Below are positions 33,191 to 45,800 of a stretch of DNA of 64,000 bases, piece after piece. The position numbers and the translations under genes were made by a program. Location: the NCBI RefSeq assembly GCF_050947875.1, contig NC_134569.1:201634627-201698626 (forward strand), written 5' to 3'. How positions within the stretch are numbered: the first letter of the stretch is position 1; the number at the start of each line of letters is the position of its first letter. The notes under the pieces were generated by a model. It was given only the letters and a program-made list of their open reading frames with translations. It did not search any database and was not told the origin of the DNA. Source of the stretch: Dermacentor variabilis (lineage: Eukaryota; Arthropoda; Arachnida; Ixodida; Ixodidae).

Positions 33191-34915
33191 GTGATATTGT
33201 GAATAAATATTATGAACCCCCTACTTCTTCCCAGGATTTACCCCAAATTCAGACAACAAATGCATGTTCACTATGCAATGACTTAGCGAATTTAGACCAC
33301 ATGCGAGAGGCCGTAGACCTCACGGAGCAGTACCTACTACACACCGGACTCAGGTGCGGTGTCACGTCACCTACACGGTGGCCATGCACAACTGGCTCAG
33401 AGCCGAGCGGGACAAGCTTAATGCCCTTATTAGAAAATTTGTCAAGAGAGCTCCCCGACCAAATCCGAGCTTCTGCTTTACAGAAAGCAAAGAGGGGCAG
33501 ACCAAAGGGCTGGAAACCGGTCTCCTGGGTATGTTCGTCGAATCAGGTGGCGGCAACGGCACTGCGTTGCGTAAGATGATTGCGAAAACTGACAATGCTT
33601 TTCGCTTCGTGCGAAGGGTCACGAACAGACATCGTGGCCTCAAGGACAACCTGCTTCGGCTCATCAACGCCTTTGTGCGGTGTCACGTCACCTACACGGT
33701 GGCCATGCACAACTGGCTCAGAGCCGAGCGGGACAAGTTTAATGCCCTTATTAGAAAATTTGTCAAGAGAGCTCTCGGGCTGCCTGTCAGAACGCATACC
33801 GAGAACCTCCTTCAGCTCGCTAAACACGACACAACGGAGGAGATAGCCGAGTCTCAGGAACGGGCCCAGCTAACTCGGCTGTCCACCACGCCGGCCGGCA
33901 GGCGTATCCTCGAAGAGATCGGACTCGCCCCCCACCAAGAACTTGGCTGACAACACCCAAATCTCCAGAGAAATAGGGGAGAAGATCGTCATTGCCCCGT
34001 TGCCCCGCAACGTTCATCCCGTTCACAACGCAAGTCGTTGCAAAGCAAGGACATCGAACATACCGAAGCAAAAACACAAGGACGAGATCGAAGCAAGCTT
34101 CTTGGACGCCGCCGCGTACCGAGATGGCAAGACTTTTGCGGATTCCGTCGTTGAGACGCTGGGCAAAGTCATCGACTGTGCTTCGGTCCGGACGACGGAT
34201 CCGAGGTGGGCGAGGAAGTGGCCATTGCACTCGCCATGCTAGTTGTCGGAGAGAAGCGATTCTAAAGCAGCCGTCAGGGCATACCAGAAAGGCCGGGTAG
34301 CCGGGCAGGTAGTTCCAATTCTGAAAGGCGCCAAACACGCCGACAGCTCCATGCGCTCCATCCTTCGGTTCCCTGCCCACGTCGTGGCGATTGAGGGGGT
34401 TCCTCTGAGCCTCAACGAGTTTGCCCACGAGGTTGCGCGTGGCTTTACCGACCGCGCTGCCCTCGGATGGGGCGACTCTCTCCCCGGACACAGAGACGCT
34501 CCGATCACGCATAATGAAATTACTAAATTCTTTTACTTAGAGAGAAGGGTTTTCCCACCGCCTCACTCCAAGCTAGGCAGGCCGCAGGCGGTCACTCTCA
34601 GACTCTTGCAAGCTAACTCCTACCCAAATCCGGCGTCCCTTAATAGCATATATCCTGAGATTTACCCGAATTGTTCTTGCGTGGCCTGTGGTGAGGCTGC
34701 TACTTTGTCTCACATGCTCTGAGAGTGTGGGTCGTTGGACCCGATGTTCACCAAGGAAGAGTGGGACGCGCTCCTGCGAAGTCGCGTTTTTGAGGACCAA
34801 ATCCTGGCCGTCCAGCGCGCCCGCGATAGGGCCGGCAGGCTATATCTGTTAGCCCCTTCGAGTGATTAGCCGGGTGGGCGTTTTATCGCATTTTTCTGGA
34901 CCCAATAAAAGTTTA
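33191..34915 (+). mobile_element. I-group LINE 3' half with internal duplication
   Basis: Plus-strand remains of RT thumb, RNase H and C-terminus in several frames. Thumb: VTNRHRGLKDNLLRLINAF and LRAERDKFNALIRKFVKRA. RNase H relics include FLDAAAYRDGKTFADSV. C-terminus: CVACGEAATLSHML followed by a TGA stop. A stretch of about 105 bp at 33350-33455 is repeated almost exactly at 33677-33782, duplicating the RNA thumb segment. AATAAA at 34904-34909 is followed by the tail at 34916. 5' truncated and dead. Confidence 0.86.
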
Positions 34916-35084
34916 CTCGCTCGCTCGCTCGCTCGCTCGCTCACTCACTCACTCACTCACTCACTCACTCACTCACTCACTCACTCACTCACTCACTCAC
35001 TCACTCACTCACTCACTCACTCACTCACTCACTCACTCACTCACTCACTCACTCACTCACTCACTCACTCACTCACTCACTCAC
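34916..35084. repeat. LINE tail microsatellite (CTCG)n(CTCA)n
   Basis: (CTCG) units to 34940 switch to about 36 (TCAC) units ending at 35084. It directly follows the AATAAA of the LINE, so it is that element's tail, probably expanded. It creates a long spurious open frame. Confidence 0.95.
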
Positions 35085-35327
35085 ATGCTCTGGTGGTGTC
35101 CCGCGTTACGCGGCGATGAAAGCAACACTTCTTCACGCGGTAATTCAGTTCTACGCAGCCCCAAACTCGAACAGTTATGGACTGTCCAACGAGCCCACAA
35201 CGCGGCGACAAGGTTCGGCCTCTCTGCCTCGACGTGGGAGCGGCTAGCTGCACGCTAACGTGCATTCTAAAGGATCACAACCAAGCTCATCCATCCATTC
35301 ATCCATCCATCCATCCATCCATCCATG
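35081..35327 (+). mobile_element. LINE 3' terminus with (CATC)n tail
   Basis: Starting inside the end of the previous tail, a plus-strand frame reads HMLWWCPALRGD and then TVQRAHNAATRFGLSA, the last residues of an I-group LINE ORF2 after its zinc finger. The tail is (CATC)n at 35285-35327. Only about 200 bp of this element is present, so it is an extremely 5'-truncated insertion. Confidence 0.75.
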
Positions 35328-35444
35328 CATTATGAAGAACTCGGAATCAATATTTTTTGTAACTTGTTTGAGCGCAACTAGCCTATAGAATACGGTCCTG
35401 TACGAAGGGTTGGGGGCCAGAGACCGCATTATTTTATATTTTGG

Positions 35445-36192
35445 CAGCAGCAGCGCCGCAGCCGCAGCAAGAGCCGCGGCGGCGGCGGAGCCAGACGTCC
35501 ACGGTGGTTCTCGGACGAGGGTGACGAGAGCCAGCAGTGGGGGCGGAGCCGTAGCCGGAGCCGAGACCGGGAAGGGTCCTGGCCACCCCCACCTCCGAAG
35601 GGCCAGCAGCCAAAGAAGCAGCAGCAACAGAAGCAAGGAGGAGTTAAGGTAAGCTGGGGAGCCGGCCCTCCCATCACGCTTTTTCCAGATGCTCCGCACT
35701 CAAACCCAAACACAGACAATACCAAGGACAAAATAATAGAGGAACTAAGGAAAGAAAACCAACAATTAAGGAGACAACTTAATGACATAATTAAAGAACT
35801 ACAAGAGATTAGACGGCTAGATTTCGTCTCGCTGCCCTCGTACTCCTCGCCTATTAGGGTAGCTTCGCCACCGAAGACCCCTAGCCCCGTTCAACAGGTG
35901 ACCGGAGAACTAAGCTTTAATGATAAGCTAGAGAGCTTTATGCAAAGTATGCAGCAAATGCAACAAAAAACAGAAACAGATGAAGGATATGCAGAAGGAA
36001 CTGCAGAATACCCAACAAAAGATGGCCCTCCAGGAGCACGGATTCCGAAACTACATTAAGAACCGGAACACTCAAAAGATAATAGACTCTAGAGAAAGAC
36101 TCTTTAACGAGCGCCGTTTTGGCGGTAGCACAGAAACCCTAGGAGCGACTAACCCACCGACCTCAACAACATGGCAGGAAACAACCAATTAG
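35445..36192 (+). pseudogene. LINE ORF1, C-terminal part
   Basis: One frame from 35445 encodes RS-rich and Gln-rich low-complexity sequence, then VSWGAGPP and a coiled coil with EELRKENQQLRRQL. Near an A6 run at about 35967 the frame shifts to 35980-36192, which continues the coil (QKELQNTQQKMAL) to a TAG at 36190-36192. It corresponds to the C-terminal half of the ORF1 at 42728-48780. LINE ORF1 proteins bind element RNA. The last 22 bases overlap the ORF2 start. Confidence 0.8.
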
Positions 36193-39100
36193 AGATTTGG
36201 CAGTGGAACTGCAGGGGCTACAAGCGCAAGCAAGGGCTCCTGCAGCAACTCATTTATCACAGAGGAACCGCGCCAGACTTGATACTACTACACGAAACCT
36301 TTAGCACTCCGGCACTTAGGGGCTACACGTGTCTGGAGAAAGGGAATACCGCGACACTCATAAGTAACAAAATCGTCACCGTAGCTCACGACGAGATTAA
36401 GGATACAAAAATCAAGCACGTGATAACGGAGATTATACCTAAAAAGAAAAGGAAATCGAAGAGCACTTTCGTAATTAACGTATACAGCTCGCCCAAACAA
36501 AGGGACGGGGACTTTCTAAAACTTTTTGCCGAAGCCAAGAGGCTAGCGGGACACAACAGCCTAGTGACAGCGGGAGATTTCAACGCTAAGAGCCCCCTGT
36601 GGGGTTACGTCAAAGAGGATAAGAAAGGGAGGGAGATTAGCACGGCCGCGGAAAATGCGGGATGCGAGCTCCTAACCGACGAGGCCCAGCCTACCAGAAT
36701 GGGTAACAGCGTCAGTGTAGACACGTGCCCCGACCTCACGTTTGTCAAGAACGCCAAGAACGCGGAATGGGAGAACCTGCTGGAAAACCTGCGCAGCTAC
36801 CACCACGTCCTCCACCTAGTACTCGAGGCGGAAAACACGAAGAGAAAGATCGGCTCGACCAGACTGACGGACTGGGACGCCTTCAGAAGACACTGCAGAG
36901 AACTGGGCGGCGACATCACTTCCCCGGAAGAATGGAGCCAACAGTTGAAGCAAATCCAGGAGCTCTACACCCGCGAGGTGGACGGAACAGAACAGGCACC
37001 GGAGGTGGACAAGCGGCTGCTGGGGCTATGGGAAGCACGCCGCGACCTCACAAAGCGCTGGAAGAAGCAGAGAATGAACAAGATGCTAAAGAAGAAGATT
37101 GCGGAGATCACCAAGAAGGCCGAGGAGTATGCGACGCAACTGGCTAGACAGGGGTGGTAGCAATTCACCGACTCGCTAAACGGCACCCTCAGCACGGCCA
37201 GGACGTGGCAGATACTCCGAGGCCTACTGGACCCCAGCAAGAGCAAGCGAGAGAGCAGCAACTCGATCCAGAGGCTGATCCACCAATACCAAGGCACCGA
37301 CGAGCAGCTGCTCGAGGAGGTCCGCAAGAAATGCTACGGAACGGGAGAGCCGGAGGGATACCGCGGCGAGTACCGAGGCGAAGAGAACCCGGACATGGAC
37401 TGACCCATTTCGAGGGAGGAGGTCGTCGAGGTCATCAGATCGGCCACCAAGAACACGGCGGCGGGAGCGGACAGAGTCCGGAACTCCCTCATACGCAACC
37501 TGAGTGACGGAGCGATAGACCAGCCCGTCAAGTACCTAAACACGCTGTGGCAAGAAGGGAAAGTTCCGGCGGAGTGGAAGCACGCCGTCGTCGCAATGAT
37601 CCCCAAGCCCGGAAAGAAAATCCAGATTGAGAACCTGAGGCCCATCTCGCTGACGTCGTGCCTAGGAAAACTCTACGAGAAAATCGTCACCCAGCGCATC
37701 CAGCGGCACCTAGAAAACGGAAGATACTATCCAAACTCGATGTTTGGGTTCAGGGCCAACCTCTCGACGCAAGAGGTTCTGCTGCAGCTCGAGAAGGAAG
37801 TTCTGGCTACAATGCCGAGAAAGGGCGAACACGTCGTCATGGCCCTCGACGTCAAAGGGGCCTTTGACAACGTCAGCCACGAGGCCATCATGGAGGGCCT
37901 CAACAATACAAACTGCGGCAGGAAGACCCACGACTATGTCAGGGACTTCCTCTCGGGCAGAACGGCGACGGTCGGCCTAGGCGAGCTGAGGAGCGGTATC
38001 TTTGCAACGCCTAGCAGAGGTACGCCCCAAGGCTCGGTAATCTCGCCCGTACTGTTTAACGTGGCGATGCTGGGCCTAGCGAAGAGACTCGAAAAGATCC
38101 AGGGAATCCGGCACGCGATGTATGCGGACGACATCACGGTCTGGACCACCTGCGGAACCTTGGAAGAAAAGCGAGCGGCGCTGCAAGATGCGGCCAAGTG
38201 CGTCGAAGACTACGTGAAGGAGAGGGGCCTCAGGTGCTCCACCGAAACGTCCGAACTGCTAAGAGTCGGCAGACATGCCACCAAGGCGAAACTGGAGGTC
38301 AGCCTCGAAGGACAACTCATCCCCGAACGCAACATGATACACGTCCTCGGCATGTGGCTGCAAGGCAGCAGAAAGTGCAACCACACCATCGGCCTCCTCA
38401 AGAAGTCGACCGAGAACGTGAGCAGAATGATAAGCAGGGTCTCCCAGAAGAGGCACGGCATGAGAGAAGAAGACACTCTCAAGCTCGTCAACAGCCTGAT
38501 CGTCAGCAGAGTCATGTACTCGCTACCCTACCAAGTGAGGACTAAAACGACCAACGAAGAGATTGAAATCGTCCTGAGGAAAGCCTACAAGACGTCGCTG
38601 CACCTGCCGAGAAACACCTCCAACGAAAAGCTGATGCAACTAGCGGTGAGCAACACCTTCGTCGAAATGGCGGAAGCACAGCGGAAAGCGCAAATGAAAA
38701 GACTAACGGGGACCTACACGGGGCGAAACCTGATCGGTAGGCTGGGCTTCGAAATAGGAGGCGTCGACCGGTACGAGGACGTACCGGCGGGAATTAGGAA
38801 AACCTTTAACGTAAAGCCTATACCGAAGAACATGGATCCCAGGCTCCACGAAGGCAGAAGGAAAGCTAGGGCCGAATACATAGAAAAGACAGTGGCTAGA
38901 GAAGAGAACACTCTCTTCACGGACGCGAGCATAAGTGTAATAGGAAGCGAGGCAAAGGCCATCGCGGTAGTAATGAACAAGCAGGAAAAGCTTGTCTCGT
39001 GCGTCTCGGCCGAGATATGGAGCGTAGCTGAAGCCGAGGAAATCGCCGTGGCGCTGGCGGCGATGCAAGGATATAGGGAGAATAAATCGCTAAATATTCT

Positions 39101-39704
39101 CACAGACTCGAAAGAGACCTGTCGCAACTACATGAGGGGTAGAATATGCAAAACTGCCCTTAGGATCCTCAGAGGGGGTGACCCCTCGGAGGAGGCGAAA
39201 ATCAAACACAATCTGATCTGGATACCTAGACACGAGGGCATAAGGGGTAACGAGGCGGCGGACGGTCTAGCTCGAGCTAATAGATTCCGAGCTGGGCAGC
39301 AGCAGGAGTACCGCGCTAGTTACGCCGGGATCCTCAGTGACAGTTATTCGGAATTACTGCAACACTACAGGGGGACTAGATTCAAGTACCCACCGCCCCA
39401 TAAAGCGCTGACGAAGGAGGAAGAAACGGGCTGGCGTAGGCTCCAGACAAACACCTTGCCCAACCTTTTCAATTTCAACAAGATGTTCCCAACGCAGTAT
39501 AGGGACACCTGCCCCTGGTGCGGGGCTACACCCACACTCTATCACATAATTTGGGAGTGCGAACGAAACGACGCATTCCGCGATCATAAACCCCAGAGTG
39601 CAGAGCATTGGGAGAGCTGGCTCGTCAGCTGCGAGCTCGTCGTCCAAAGAAGGATGGTGGAGCACGCTAGGGACGCGGCCAAACTCAGTGGAGCCCTGGA
39701 CTGA
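36171..39704 (+). pseudogene. LINE ORF2: APE endonuclease, RT, RNase H, zinc finger
   Basis: The frame starts at an ATG (MAGNNQLEIWQWNCRG) and runs 1,177 codons with stops TAG 37158-37160 and TGA 37401-37403. Endonuclease (about residues 8-225): WNCRG, LLHETF, AGDFNAKSPLWG, but RSYHHVL where SDHHVL is expected, so a catalytic Asp is lost. RT (about 420-750): PISLTSCLGKLYEK, ALDVKGAFDNVSHE, GTPQGSVISPVLFN, YADDITVW with both Asp. RNase H (about 905-1030): FTDASISVI, EAEEIAVALAA, ILTDSKETCRNY, WIPRHEGIRGNEAADG, all catalytic positions present. C-terminus: CPWCGATPTLYHIIWEC. It would nick DNA and copy its RNA by target-primed reverse transcription. The two stops and the endonuclease change make this copy non-autonomous. 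Confidence 0.95.
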
Positions 39705-39802
39705 GGGACCACCCGTGCTGAAGAGGCTTCCCTTCCACGAGAAGACAGCGTGAAGAAGAGAAGACCTCGATCCGCGAGAATTCCATTTTATGATTCAATA
39801 AA

Positions 39803-39834
<32 letters not shown>

Positions 39835-39835
<1 letters not shown>

Positions 39836-42694
39836 GCGCCAACCGCGAAACGCGCTAGTGCCACTGCTCGTGCATTCGTAGTCGTCGTCTTCGTCCATCG
39901 CTGGCTACGCTGTGGAAATAACTATTAGCATCAGCAATGACTCGAGCGTCGTCTTCTTTCACAGCTGGCTCCGTTACAGTTAATCGTTCCAGCGAATAAA
40001 CAGTGGCGTCCTTTTCGGCAATGGGAAGTTGCATACACCAGACTGCGCTGTCGCATCCCGCAAATGAATTTTTATTCACACAGAGTTGGTCTGACAATAC
40101 CACAATTGTAAGAAAATTGCATCAATAGATCACTACTTTTTATCATGTAGACGATCGTTATTCACACCAGAGAAAGATATTACTCGAAGATCCACTCTGT
40201 AAAATTGGATAAGGGTTAAGTTTACCGTTATTATTACCGTTTGGGGCCTCGACACTAGGCTATAGTCATATAGACAATAGTTCCTCAGTATTTGATTATT
40301 TAACGGAAACAAAACGATTGCCCTGCTAATTATTGTTTCTTTATTCTAAATATGAAATCTGGATTCATTTAACCTAGATTTCTAACTTCTTTATTAACAT
40401 TAATTTCTGCTTGATTCTAGCCTCTTGTAACATTCACCGTTCGGTTAGTCTGACTCTTGCTTGCTTGCTAGTCTAGTTATTGCATCATCTCCTCTTTTTT
40501 TGTATTTCTTTTACTTTGCGTTTATCGTTTTCAAATAAGAATTTCCTTTAGCTACCTCCTGCCACCCGATTCTTGGCCCATCCCTCTTAGTGGGGGCTTG
40601 CCATGGCAGAGGTTCATCATCATCATCATCATCATCATCATTACAGCGTAGTATTTCGCTTCTGTCTACGTAATGGGGAGGTCAAGTTTAGGGAGTATGC
40701 GCCATTCATTGTCTTACGTGACCGACACATTTAATAACAGAGGTGATAAGCGAATGTGTGTGCATACCTATATCGCCATGATGACCACCGTATTAGGACG
40801 ATAAATATGTTCGTACCTTTGTTCATTATTCTGGGTCACATCTGTGTCGTGCGCTAAACAGCTTCGCTGGTCATCCGCCTTCACAGAGTGAAATGGCTCA
40901 TGATTTTTTTTTCAGCTGCTTCGCCGATCGCATAATGGGTTCTCGGTCCGCTGCAATTATTTTTGTCTTTGTAATAATTCGTTAATCTTAATGTCTTAGG
41001 AACTAGCCCATCTTCAGTCATGGTCCACCTCACTTAGCTTAGCGCGACGCATAAGCATATCTACCGGAGGGGGAGGAGGGGAAGGGGGCACTTGCCCCTC
41101 CACTCTCAGGACTGGGGGGGGGGGACAAAGTTGATCATTTGCCCCCACCCCCCTCAATTTTGAAACTCGGGAATATATGCGCCTAGAGACCCAACCAAGA
41201 TCACTAGGGTCTACAAAAAGCGGCTTGAAGCACTGATAATGGGGTCTGGCCTCTCCACCAGCTCCCCGTGGAGTCTCGGCCACATTGGTTCTTCAGTGCA
41301 CTCACCACTGGCATTGAAATAGAGCACAGATTCTATGCGGTAACAGCTCGTAAATTTCCCCACCTCTGCGAGTCTGCAGTAGTCTTTCAAGTCTTGACCT
41401 AGACATTAATTCGGTCTACTTGGTCTGTCAATAGTGCAATTGAACCTCAATAGTGCAACTGACCTTCCCAGAACTTTCAAGTGTGCTTTCCCCTATTTGG
41501 TCGTGAAAGGTATTCTCGCGGTGATACTGAGGCAGCACGAAGAATTCGCTTCTCGCTGCCGGCCGTCTTCATCACGTCAGCGTTGTGACAGCGGGCGCTC
41601 GTGGTCATCGAGTGAGATGTGTTTGCCTGTACTTGCGTGACACCATGCTTGTCATATAGCAGTATCTACCGGTTAGGGAGAAGGTATACCCCTCCCGCCA
41701 CAGTCAGAATTGAAAAGGAAAAGTAGGCCATTTATCCACCCCCGTACCCACCCACAATTGTGAAAGTGGGCACCGTCGGCTGCACACTGCAGAAATACAA
41801 AAACACAACAGCTGAAGCCAAGTTTTCTCTCAGAATTGGTCTCATTCAGGTGTGATTCATTTATTACGTATCCCCTGCTTTCGGGCCTCGCCTACACGTG
41901 CTGTACCAAAAGACGCGTTACTCCGTACTTTGCGGTGCGCCACACCTGCAGGACGTTCCTTGCAAGTCTGCATTGCTGAGAAGGCTATCGCTAGGCTGTC
42001 CAAAACAAGTTTATTCTACCATCACTTGCATCATCCCGCGTTTGTCGGGACCGTCTAAGCTAACCATCTTTGAAAACACAAAATGAAATTTGCTTTTATA
42101 TTTACCGGTATTTTTTCAGTGTTGCCATTTTAGCATGTTTGACGCTATATTTTGTGACTTTTTTGTCTGTTTGCGGCAAAGTTTGCTATTTAGCAATCAG
42201 TGAATTTTTAGTGACTTCACTGAACAGTTGGCGACATTTTAACAACTGATAAGTTACAAAGGTTGCTTAAAATATGGCCTTCAAGAACGCGCTTTGATAT
42301 CCAAAGCCACGTGCAAGTGGCCTACGCTCGCTGTACGACGCATAGGCTCCGTGACCATGATGAACCAACGGTTGCCTTCACATTGGTAGCCTTCACATTG
42401 TGAGAGAGGGCGCCACCTGCTGCCGTAGTGACTGGCCGCACTCTGCATGGGCTCCGCATTTCGAACCATCAGCGAGCGGTTCCCCTGCCTTCTCACCACT
42501 GAAAATACCATCAAACGACGCGGCGAGCGGCATCGATCGAGCCCAATTTCTCCATGATCTGGTGAGATCCTCACATTTTATTGGCTTTGGAAGTTCTGGA
42601 CCACCGACGCCGCCGCGCTGGGCCTTACCTGCGTTCACCTCGCCAGCCTAGACGCGGGCGCGCGTCCCTTCCAACGCCAATTTACTAGGCTCAG
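39835..42694. other. Mostly non-coding; (TCA)n and diverged repeats
   Basis: No gene recognised. 40380-40640 looks like a LINE 3' UTR ending in (TCA)n at 40617-40640, with TTCTTGGCCCATC also partly echoed at 61860. A fragment of repeat R recurs at 40852-40896. Two related segments, starting TATCTACCGG at 41059 and 41662 with C-rich interiors, form a diverged direct pair; the first has a G10-11 run at 41115. 42200-42694 may be the 5' leader of the following LINE. Confidence 0.5.
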
Positions 42695-42727
42695 GTGGAG
42701 ACCGACGACACCCGCTCCCCTGACACG

Positions 42728-43930
42728 ATGCACGCCGACGCTTCGTCCGGTCAGGCCGAGGACGACACCAACTGGTTTCTCGTCGCTCGGAAAAAGAAAT
42801 GCTTAGCAGAAGCTACTGCGAACCTGCCACCTCCTCCGACACCCGAAGCACCGCGCAAGAGGAAAGCGCGGCTCCCGCCACTGCCTGTCGACGACTACAA
42901 GATTGTGTTCCGCCCGAGAGACAGCCTGAACCTCGGTGCGTGGCCTCATACTTCTGTTGCCCGAGCCATCGGCATAGCAGCGGGGCTGGACAGCGCCGTG
43001 CTCAATGAGCTCATCATTCGCATCCGCACTGAAGAAAATCTTGCGGTGCTCAGCACACCGGACGAGAACATCGCGGCACCGCTGCAGAAAGTTCGATTCA
43101 TCTCCATGGGCGTCACTCAACACGCCGTCCAAGCGTACGTAGCCGCCCCAGACAACTCCTGCAAGAGTGTAGTCTCAAGCATTGAGCCCAACACCACTAC
43201 GACGACGCTGCTAGAAAAGCTCCGCTGCTCAGAAGCCCCTGTCTTACACGCTCGCATGATGGTACCTACGAATACGGCCCTGATCACATTCTCCGGCACC
43301 CACGTACCCCGCTACGTCCGCATGTACGGAGCAGAACTCCGCTGTCACGTATACCGACCGCGCCAACAGGTGTGTAGCTTGTGCTTGTCGGTGGGCCATC
43401 GGGCGGACGTCTGTCCCACGCCCGACAAACCCCATTGCCCGGCGTGTGGCATCTCAAACCCACCGAAGGAACATGAGTGCACACCTAAATGTATTCACTG
43501 CAACGGCGCTCATCCCGCTACTGACCCTCGCTGTCCATCGCGTCAACTGCCGCAACACAACAAATCGCGCGTGCTTCGTGAAAAAAACAAACATAAGGAC
43601 GAGCGCCCCCCGCCCGGATCAGCGCAAGGCCAGCCTGGGACGACGACTCAGCAAAGCGCTCAGGAAAATATGACCCAAGTGGCAACGACACCGGGGAACT
43701 CCGCGGAGAACCCCTGGACTAGAGGACGTAGCCGCAGTCGCGGATCACCCGGGGATCGCCGCCAGACTGACCGGAGTCGCTCCAAGGGCCACTCCAAGGG
43801 CCGGACTCCCAGTACCAGCCGTTCGAGGGACCGCGGCCATAAAGGAGATGGATCTGCCAAGAAGGAGCAAGCGGTAAGCTGGGCAGCGCAGTTCCCACCT
43901 CTGTCTCCCTCTCCACATCTCCACACCCCT
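42728..43930 (+). pseudogene. LINE ORF1 (gag-like, CCHC knuckles), N-terminal part
   Basis: I chose the ATG at 42728 (MHADASSGQ); the open frame extends to a GTG at 42695. Order: low-complexity N-terminus with NWFLVARKKK; a central domain of about 150 residues; then three zinc-knuckle-like motifs, CSLCLSVGHRADVC (about residue 215), CPACGISNPPKEHEC and CIHCNGAHPATDPRC; then an RS-rich tail typical of I-group LINE nucleic-acid-binding ORF1 proteins. It ends at VSWAAQFPPL plus 13 residues, where the DNA transposon begins. The frame is otherwise unbroken. It would coat element RNA. Confidence 0.92.
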
Positions 43931-44272
43931 CCCAGGTAGCACAAAAGAGATACGTAACGTTTTCGTAGCGTTTATCCAAGACGATAAAAACGGGTTAAAG
44001 AAGACATGAATGAGAGAACTTCGGCGGGAAAACGTCGGATATCACTGCTAATGTCCGGCTTAATTACTTTCTTGAGACGATCTAGAACAGGTCTGCAAGA
44101 CGTATTCGAAAAGCTGGTCTAGAAATAGGATTGGGAAAGACACAAGTAATCCCTTTGCCAAAACTATTCGTAACCAATTTCTAAACGTTTTTAGGACGTT
44201 ATCAAAAAGCTAGTCTAGAAGCGGTCTTGAAAGGTTTACGATTATCTGAAGCTAATTTTCGCGGGTGACGGG

Positions 44273-44430
44273 CGCGATGAGACATCGTTGTTCAAAACAC
44301 GCGTTTAGTTTCGCCTCACGCGACTGGCCTATGCCGCGCAGACGTCGTCAGCCGCACCCGTTGGCACGGCCTAGGCCAATCGCGTGAGGTGAAACTGATC
44401 GGGCGTTTCGAACAACGATCTCCAATCGCG
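44273..44430. repeat. Imperfect inverted repeat, 64-bp arms
   Basis: Arms 44273-44336 and 44367-44430 pair with several mismatches around a 30-bp spacer. Outer ends read CGCGATGAGACATCG and CGATCTCCAATCGCG. Located about 340 bp inside the left end of the CCCAGGTAGCACA transposon. Confidence 0.82.
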
Positions 44431-45660
44431 CCCCAGGTGAGTAGAAGCGTCGGTGTTGACTGTAAGAGCCATGGCGCAGTGCCAAGCACTGTTCCCCGCA
44501 TGGCCGGCGCATCGTCTACCAAGTCGCACGAAAATGAGCCTGTTAGGAATAATAAATCCTTAATACCGCCTTTAGTAAGCTACGATGCTTACAACCACAA
44601 TGGGAATGACATCTTGCAAAGAAAAAATGGCCACGTCTTGGCAGGTGGCCAGACCAAGCCCTTCATGCCAAGAGTGCATGAAATGAGAACATTGTGACAA
44701 AGCAAGAACACTTTATTAAAATGTAATGCTTATGCAAGGTTCGAACAAACTGTGTGAGAAATGCAAATAGAAATAAAAGTACATCAACAATGACAAAAGT
44801 CGCAGAAAGGATTCGTAATGAACTCGAAAGTGAACATTCACTAGCACATAAACAAAATTCCAAGTACACATGCAAAAATGAACAGAAAAACCTGGAGTGT
44901 ACTAAAGTGTCTAATTTATCATAGTAAAGTGCGCGTGCTATTAGATGGACTAGAGTTATGCAGAAGTGACATCGGAGCGAATGGAAGAAGTAGACTGAAA
45001 AATGCAAGAGTATGGATTGGATGGTAACTGCCTCCAAGCAATGTTACCAATCATCTAGAAGCTTGAAAAGAGCACAAAAAGAAATACCACCGCATACCAT
45101 CATAAAACAATCCTGTGACAGAAATAAAAAAAAATGGGAACAATGCAAAATTGGAAATATTGCCTTTAGGATATATCAAAGAAGGTAATGGCCAGAAAAA
45201 ATAACCATACAACAAAAAAGCAATAAAGTGAAATTAGTACAGAATACTTAAACGGGGGATTCAGTGTAACAAGTGAACACTACTGTAGTACAGTGAACGA
45301 TGAGACAGTAATGCTGCATCTTGCCACTCCAGAACGTGAGAAATGAATATGCAAGCCTCATATTAGAAACTTACATAAACATGGAAATAAACTGGAATGC
45401 ACTGGAAGCTGCATTTGTGTAACAAAGGAAGCAATGGTCATAATAAATAGTAAGTGTTTTATCTAAAAAGCCCTTTACAAGAGGCAAAGTTGTACCTCTC
45501 TGGCAAAAATAAAGTTGCAACGAATAATTTGCAAACCAGCAAATACATTAATTAGCACACTGACATGTTACACTTTGCGCACATCTCCAGTCTCCTAAAG
45601 TAAAAAAAAAGCACTCTGAATGAGAAAAACGTTTAACACATGTAGCCCAGAGCAAATTCT

Positions 45661-45800
45661 TTGCCAGTTCACTCACACTTTCACATCCAAAAATATTTGC
45701 CACAAAGTCCAGGCACAGTTCCACTGATGTTTACCAATTCACCCCCACTTTCACGTCCAAAAATATTTGGCACACAGTCCAGGCAGAGCTTCATAGATAA
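45661..45800. repeat. Tandem pair with 70-bp period
   Basis: TTGCCAGTTC at 45661 and TTACCAATTC at 45731 start two similar units that share CCAAAAATATTTG. Internal to the DNA transposon. Confidence 0.85.

Larger units (their letters stand above)
35445..39834 (+). mobile_element. I-group LINE, nearly complete (ORF1 C-part, ORF2, (TC)n tail)
   Basis: ORF1 C-terminal part, complete ORF2, polyadenylation signal AATAAA at 39797-39802 and a (TC)n tail at 39807-39834. The N-terminal ORF1 zinc-knuckle region seen in the related element at 42728 is absent, so it is 5' truncated near 35445. ORF2 carries only two nonsense codons and no frameshift over 3.5 kb, so it is relatively young. No target duplication was identified. 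Confidence 0.94.
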
